A stretch of DNA of 64,000 nt from Clostridia bacterium. GTDB lineage: Bacteria; Bacillota; Clostridia; Oscillospirales; Acutalibacteraceae. Shown one piece after another: positions 59,852-64,000 of the stretch (its first letter is position 1; each line of letters starts with the position of its first letter). A program made the translations under genes and the position numbers. The DNA lies in the NCBI GenBank assembly GCA_017403185.1, contig JAFQON010000007.1:35816-99815 (forward strand), in the 5' to 3' direction. The notes under the pieces are model-generated. The model had not been told where the DNA came from. It worked only from the letters and a program-made list of their open reading frames with translations, and did no database searches.

Positions 59852-61891
59852 CTAACTCCAGAAAACAAAGAAGTCTTTTATCGCCATATAAACATCGGGT
59901 GAGTAGGCGGCAAGATTGCCGTTAAGGCTCAGGGATGCCGCCGCAGAGATTACGGCAGTAACCGCAACAAGAGCGGTTATACATTTTCTTGCGGTGTGCG
60001 CAAAGCCTTCGCCGTATTTTTTACGCATGAGAGCGCAGAATTCAAGCAGAATAACTGCCGAAAGGAATGCCGCAAACAGCATGATATCCGAGGTGTAGCG
60101 GAATATTACTCCGCCGAGGCAGAAATCCGCAAACGCCGTTAAGGGCAGAGCGGCAAGAGAAACCGCAAGCAGGATTTTGCCGTGTTTTGATATTTTATCG
60201 CTTTTGAAAAGCACGGGGCTGAGAAACAGTGAAAGCGAAAACGGCAATGCGAATATGCCGAAGCTGCTGTCAACATACATTGATCTCCCGTAGCCGCCGA
60301 AGCGCAGCAGATTGATTCCGATATACGGGAAGTATTCGGTTGTTACAAACGGCTGAATAAAGTAATGATAAAGCGACGGTATTATTCCTCCCGAGAAAAG
60401 CTCATACTTTGATGCGTCTGCAACGGTGAGCTGATAATCCGTGCCAAACTGAAGCGGGCTGCCGAATCGGGCGTAGTTATACCACAGTGAAAATGCAACA
60501 GCCGCCGCAACGGGCAGACCGAGCGCTGCCATTTCCGTTGCAAAATCGGGAATTTTTTTATCCTTAAAGCATTTTATTGCATAAATCGCTATGCCTGCCG
60601 CTGTTACAAGTGCCAAGGGTATAATGATGTTTATTCTTGAAAGAAATGCAAGCGAAAAGCTTGTGCCTGCCAAAACCGCATATATGATTTTGACGGTCTT
60701 TTTTTCACAGCCGAACGCTTTTATGATGAAAAACAGAAATGCCGAAACAAAAGCCATTCCCGCTATGCTTGCAATATAATAAAAAGCGGCTCTTCCCCTT
60801 TGAACAAACGGCACCATTGCCGCAAAATAAGCGCCGATTCCGCACACTGCGGCGAGCCAAGGGCGGTTTTTGCCTCTGAGTTTTGCCCATTCAACAACCG
60901 CAAGCGGAAGAAAAACAGCCGTTATAACCGAGAAAAACCCCGTTACAATGCTGTCGCCGGGCACACAGCCCGAAACAAGATAAAACGGCAGATAAAAAGT
61001 TAAAATCGGTGCGATTCCGAAATATGAAAAATATTTTCCGTTAAAAAATGCTCTGTCAAAAAGGAAGGCAACGCCGCTTCTCTCGCCCGGATTATAGGGG
61101 TTCTCGAGCGCAAGAAGCCCGTCAGACGGCTGAATGTCAAGGTGAAGCTGACCCTTCATAAAAGCATCGAATTGCTGAATATAGGGCTGATATCCTTCAA
61201 CTCCGCCTTCAAGCGGATAGGGGATATAAAGCTCCCTGCCCTCCGTGAAGCATAAAATCATCATGACGCATGATGCTGCAACGCACACCGCAGCAGATAT
61301 CGATGCCGCTCCGCCGAAATCCATGCTGCCGAGAGCTTTTCTGACAAATCCGCCCCGTTTCAAGGCGTAAGCAAAGGCGATGAGAGCGAAAATAAGCGAA
61401 AATCTCAGAAAATTAAAGCCGAATTTATAAACAGGGTTTATAATCAAATCCGAAACGGTAAGCTCGGTTTTGAAATCCTCAAATGTCACATCAAGGTAGC
61501 TTGCATTGCCGTAGGAGCTCAGATACACCGTTACCGTGCGTTCCTGAGGGCCGACTGCAATTTTTTCTCTTTTTGCAAGGGCGGCGGTCTTTGTGCTGTT
61601 TTCGTCTGCTATATAAAATCCCGCAACGGCATAGCCGTCTTTTTGTGACGGGTCTGATGTTTTAACAGTGAAGCTCACGGAGTCAATCGGCAAATCAAGA
61701 CCGCTGAGAGCAAAGCTGCTGTCAAATTCTGAAATTTCGTTTTCGGCAAAATCCTCGGGAGTATAATTCCGCTGAGCGTCTGTGCCTGCAACATAAGCGA
61801 AATAAACAAAGTTTGAAAGCAGGAATTCCGCTGCAAGTGACACAACAAGTATCACAAGCACGGGCAAAACTGCCTTAATTCTTGTTTTCAT
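59852..61891 (-). CDS. Large polytopic membrane protein, unknown
   Basis: A 679-aa protein. First membrane helix at residues 8-30, then an extracytoplasmic, strand-rich domain (about 35-160: [30 protein letters not shown], like a carbohydrate-binding sandwich), then about eleven helices ([17 protein letters not shown] onward). This plan is seen in some lipid-linked sugar transferases, but the family is not identified. The ATG at 61891 overlaps the FAD oxidoreductase end by 17 bases; the long upstream frame lies within that gene and is rejected. Same operon as the genes on both sides. Confidence 0.75.
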   Translation of the reverse strand: MKTRIKAVLPVLVILVVSLAAEFLLSNFVYFAYVAGTDAQRNYTPEDFAENEISEFDSSFALSGLDLPIDSVSFTVKTSDPSQKDGYAVAGFYIADENSTKTAALAKREKIAVGPQERTVTVYLSSYGNASYLDVTFEDFKTELTVSDLIINPVYKFGFNFLRFSLIFALIAFAYALKRGGFVRKALGSMDFGGAASISAAVCVAASCVMMILCFTEGRELYIPYPLEGGVEGYQPYIQQFDAFMKGQLHLDIQPSDGLLALENPYNPGERSGVAFLFDRAFFNGKYFSYFGIAPILTFYLPFYLVSGCVPGDSIVTGFFSVITAVFLPLAVVEWAKLRGKNRPWLAAVCGIGAYFAAMVPFVQRGRAAFYYIASIAGMAFVSAFLFFIIKAFGCEKKTVKIIYAVLAGTSFSLAFLSRINIIIPLALVTAAGIAIYAIKCFKDKKIPDFATEMAALGLPVAAAVAFSLWYNYARFGSPLQFGTDYQLTVADASKYELFSGGIIPSLYHYFIQPFVTTEYFPYIGINLLRFGGYGRSMYVDSSFGIFALPFSLSLFLSPVLFKSDKISKHGKILLAVSLAALPLTAFADFCLGGVIFRYTSDIMLFAAFLSAVILLEFCALMRKKYGEGFAHTARKCITALVAVTAVISAAASLSLNGNLAAYSPDVYMAIKDFFVFWS

Positions 61892-63434
61892 CGGAGCTCT
61901 CCTCGTGGTATTCCGCTTCGGTGTTGACGCTCCAGATATTCTCCTTTGTCTGCTTGCCGCTGAGAATATTTGAAACAGCCTCAAATGAGGTTGCCATTGA
62001 GTGGTCCATATTATTATATCTGTGCTGACCGTTTCTGCCGACGCAGTAAAGGTTTGAGAAGGTGTTGAGGTAATCAACAAGCTCGTCAATGCGGTCATAG
62101 GTGTCGAAATATGCGGGGTATGCCTTCTGCACTCTTTCACGGTGGCTGTCAAGCACCTTTGCATCGGCATCGATAACGCCCATGCTCTTTAATTCCTTAA
62201 CCGCAAAATCAACGCAGGTCTTTTCGTCCATATTCCAGAAGTCGTCGCCCTCTGCGCAGAAGTATTCAAGACCTACCCAGACAGTGTTCTGAGGGTCTTT
62301 GACAAGATAGGGTGACCAGTTGTTGAAAATCTGAATTCTGCCGAGCTTCACGCCCACATCCTGAACATAAATCCAGCAGTCGGGCACAATATTGCCGAGG
62401 GTTTTGATGCCTGTTTCGTTTTTGAGGTTGAGCTTGTTGAGAAGCAGACCGACGGTTACAAAATCCCTGTAGGGCAGACCCTTTGCAATCTCTGCGGGAG
62501 CAGCGGGCACCGCATCACCCATGCCTGCGACAAGGTCTTTAACGGGCATTGATGATATGAAGATATCGCCCGAAAGCTCCTCGCCGTCAGCGCATTTAAT
62601 GCTGTTAACCCTGCCGTCGGAAATGTTGATGTCGGTAACCTTTTTGTTGTAAAGAATTTTGCCGCCCATCTTAACGAATTCGTCGCCTACGGTTTCCCAA
62701 AGCTGACCGGGACCGAATTTGGGATAGACAAATTCTTCGATAAGCGAGGTTTCAACCTTTCTGTTCTTATTGGGCACAAGCTTCGAGAGCATATCCTTGA
62801 TAACTGCAAGGATTGAGAGCCCCTTAACACGCTGTGCTCCCCAATCGGCTGAAATTTCGCTCGGATGCCTGCCCCAGAGCTTTTCGGTGTAGCCCTCAAA
62901 GAACATGGAATAGAGCACCTTGCCGAAACGGTTGATATAGAAATTCTCCAAAGAGGTTTCTTCCTTCTTTGAAACGGTTGATTTAAGGTAGCTGAAGCCT
63001 GCCTTGACAGTTCTCGGCAGACCCATATTGATAAAGGTCTGCGGTTTCATTGAAATGGGATAATCAAAGAATTTGTTGAGGTAATAAATTCTTGAAATTC
63101 TGCGGCGGATGAGCATTACCCTGTCCTCTTCCTCGGGGTCGGGGCCGCCCTGAACCAAGGGCTTTTCCCTGCCGAGAATTTTGTCATCAATCGAGGGCGC
63201 ACCCTGAGTGGGCATAAGCTCAGACCAGAAAGCGGTAACATTTTTATCCTTTGAAAAGAATCTGTGGCCGCCGATATCCATTCTGTTGCCGTTGTGCCTT
63301 ACCGTTCTTGAAATACCGCCGAGAGCTTCGCTCTGTTCAAGAATGACAACCTCGTATTCATCGGATTTTTTAAGAAGCTCATAGCCTGCGGTGAGCCCTG
63401 CAGGACCGCCGCCTATAATTATACATTTTTTCAT
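61875..63434 (-). CDS. FAD-dependent amine-oxidase-fold oxidoreductase
   Basis: A 519-aa cytoplasmic flavoprotein. FAD-binding motif [16 protein letters not shown] at residues 6-21, LGGISRTV near 43, GGHRFFSKD near 60, and the C-terminal [17 protein letters not shown] block shared with UDP-galactopyranose mutase and protoporphyrinogen-oxidase-like proteins. Clostridia proteins of this type often lie with glycosyltransferase or polysaccharide genes and probably act on a sugar or lipid carrier. The ATG at 63434 follows GGGGGGAA; nine codons upstream are not family-like. First gene of a three-gene operon with two membrane proteins. Confidence 0.85.
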   Translation of the reverse strand: MKKCIIIGGGPAGLTAGYELLKKSDEYEVVILEQSEALGGISRTVRHNGNRMDIGGHRFFSKDKNVTAFWSELMPTQGAPSIDDKILGREKPLVQGGPDPEEEDRVMLIRRRISRIYYLNKFFDYPISMKPQTFINMGLPRTVKAGFSYLKSTVSKKEETSLENFYINRFGKVLYSMFFEGYTEKLWGRHPSEISADWGAQRVKGLSILAVIKDMLSKLVPNKNRKVETSLIEEFVYPKFGPGQLWETVGDEFVKMGGKILYNKKVTDINISDGRVNSIKCADGEELSGDIFISSMPVKDLVAGMGDAVPAAPAEIAKGLPYRDFVTVGLLLNKLNLKNETGIKTLGNIVPDCWIYVQDVGVKLGRIQIFNNWSPYLVKDPQNTVWVGLEYFCAEGDDFWNMDEKTCVDFAVKELKSMGVIDADAKVLDSHRERVQKAYPAYFDTYDRIDELVDYLNTFSNLYCVGRNGQHRYNNMDHSMATSFEAVSNILSGKQTKENIWSVNTEAEYHEESSDENKN

Positions 63435-63474
63435 AAAAATTCCCCCCTGAGCCGGTTTCATTAATCCATTTTTG

Positions 63475-63503
63475 ATTATATCACTTTATGCGGAATAAAG
63501 CAA
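63475..63503 (-). promoter_or_regulatory. Promoter of the FAD oxidoreductase operon
   Basis: Minus strand TTGCTT (63503-63498), 17-base spacer, TATAAT (63480-63475), 41 bases before the ATG. Confidence 0.75.
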
Positions 63504-63553
63504 TTAAAAAAAGATTACAATAAAGTAAACAATTATACTTTAATTAACAAAAA

Positions 63554-63811
63554 TGAATAGTGAATAATGAAAAGTGAAAAATTTCGGATAGGCTCCGCCT
63601 ATGACCGATTATATTTGCTTAGGCTCCCCTATGAATTGTGACTGAAAATCATTAAAATTTTGTCATTCTGAGCGAAGCGAAGAATCTCCGCTTATGGCGG
63701 CAGCGAGCCCCTCACTGCACGGCATTATTTCACAGTCCGTAAAAACAAATAGTATAACGGGTGTGGGCTTTGCCCACCCTTAATTATTCATTATTCATTT
63801 TTCACTGTTCA
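63554..63811. repeat. MITE-like element with 30-base inverted ends
   Basis: The left end (63554-63583, starting TGAATAGTGAATAATG) and the complement of the right end (63782-63811, starting TGAACAGTGAAAAATG) agree at 25 of 30 positions. Inside are small hairpins ATAGGC-TCC-GCCTAT and GTGGGC-TTT-GCCCAC and the segment GTCATTCTGAGCGAAGCGAA, a wording that I recall as dispersed in many Clostridia genomes. No ORF. Length 258 bases. Confidence 0.72.
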
Positions 63812-63846
63812 CTTGTTACAGCCCTGTGCATTATCACAAATCATTT

Positions 63847-63876
63847 TTGTTAATCAAAGTATACTTTGATTAACAA
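63847..63876. repeat. 30-base perfect palindrome
   Basis: Perfectly self-complementary around AAAGTATACTTT, with outer arms TTGTTAATC and GATTAACAA and no loop. Nineteen of its bases recur at 56799-56817 ahead of spoIIP. It could be an operator for a dimeric regulator or a replication or termination site. The next gene lies beyond the right edge. Confidence 0.7.
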
Positions 63877-63934
63877 CAACACATAAGTCTGAAATACAAT
63901 AATATCACGCACATTCGTGCATTTTTCTCTTTGA

Positions 63935-63948
63935 CATACGCGCGTATG
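63935..63948. repeat. 14-base perfect palindrome CATACGCGCGTATG
   Basis: Perfect palindrome with a GC-rich centre overlapping a TTGACA hexamer (63931-63936). No matching -10 is seen. A short hairpin GCAC-ATTC-GTGC with T-run lies at 63909-63925. The remaining right end (63877-64000) shows no gene. Confidence 0.5.
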
Positions 63949-64000
63949 CCTGCATCGAAGAAATGCCCGACTGCACGCAATCTATTGCATTTCAGATGCA

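Overview
The window is chromosome from a spore-forming, Gram-positive member of the Clostridia, most likely Oscillospiraceae/Ruminococcaceae. Support comes from sporulation genes (spoIIP, spoVAC, a bofA homologue), teichoic-acid-type genes (tagGH, tarIJ), a T-box-type leader on ileS, RqcH, the greA-lysS pair, Firmicutes-type LexA boxes, strong GGAGG ribosome sites and TTGACA-N17-TATAAT promoters. The species cannot be named from sequence alone. Most of the window is core chromosome. No prophage structural genes, transposases or CRISPR arrays were seen.

Layout. 1-6.8 kb: uvrB-uvrA (minus; uvrA runs off the left edge) behind a LexA box, then rmlA-rmlC and a DUF378 protein. 6.8-11.6 kb (minus): a membrane-anchored hydrolase, a methyltransferase remnant, and the trmK-nif3-rqcH operon with a DUF1858 gene upstream. 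11.6-18 kb: a T-box-type leader and ileS, a membrane protein, a secreted metallophosphoesterase and a palindromic repeat. 18-29.7 kb: a HTH-TPR regulator; a minus-strand operon manA / ABC-F / GH78 rhamnosidase / GNAT / Gfo-Idh; a plus-strand DUF2508-bofA pair; and a second GH78 rhamnosidase operon. 29.7-38 kb (minus): greA, lysS, two GT2 glycosyltransferases, tagG, tagH, tarI, tarJ, a TagF-like polymerase and tRNA-Gln, which together form a wall-polymer synthesis and export cluster. 38-43.7 kb (minus): an orphan protein, rsuA, gapDH, rlmH, walJ, murA. 44.3-49.8 kb (plus): a CdaR-like regulator, then ftsE-ftsX-M23 peptidase-S41-like protein, the machinery that turns on peptidoglycan hydrolysis. 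49.8-51.5 kb: an S24 repressor divergent from a sigma4/XRE hybrid plus a coiled-coil gene, then tRNA-Val. 51.6-58.3 kb: a second metallophosphoesterase, spoVAC, a CoA-acylating aldehyde dehydrogenase, an AT-rich secreted protein, spoIIP and a small membrane protein. 58.2-63.4 kb (minus): an FAD oxidoreductase followed by two large polytopic membrane proteins. 63.4-64 kb: a MITE-like repeat and two perfect palindromes, no gene.

Common themes are envelope building (RmlAC, Tar/Tag, MurA, FtsEX-M23, FAD/membrane trio), rhamnose turnover (two cytoplasmic GH78 enzymes) and DNA damage. The same GAAC-N4-GTTC box lies just downstream of the uvrB -10 and inside the promoter spacer of the sigma4/XRE operon. 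The S24/sigma4-XRE module at 49.8-51.4 kb is the best candidate for an undescribed system. Other points of interest are an S41-family protein that appears to have lost both catalytic residues, an ileS T-box leader without the usual UGG-containing bulge, and a long perfect palindrome whose core recurs upstream of spoIIP.
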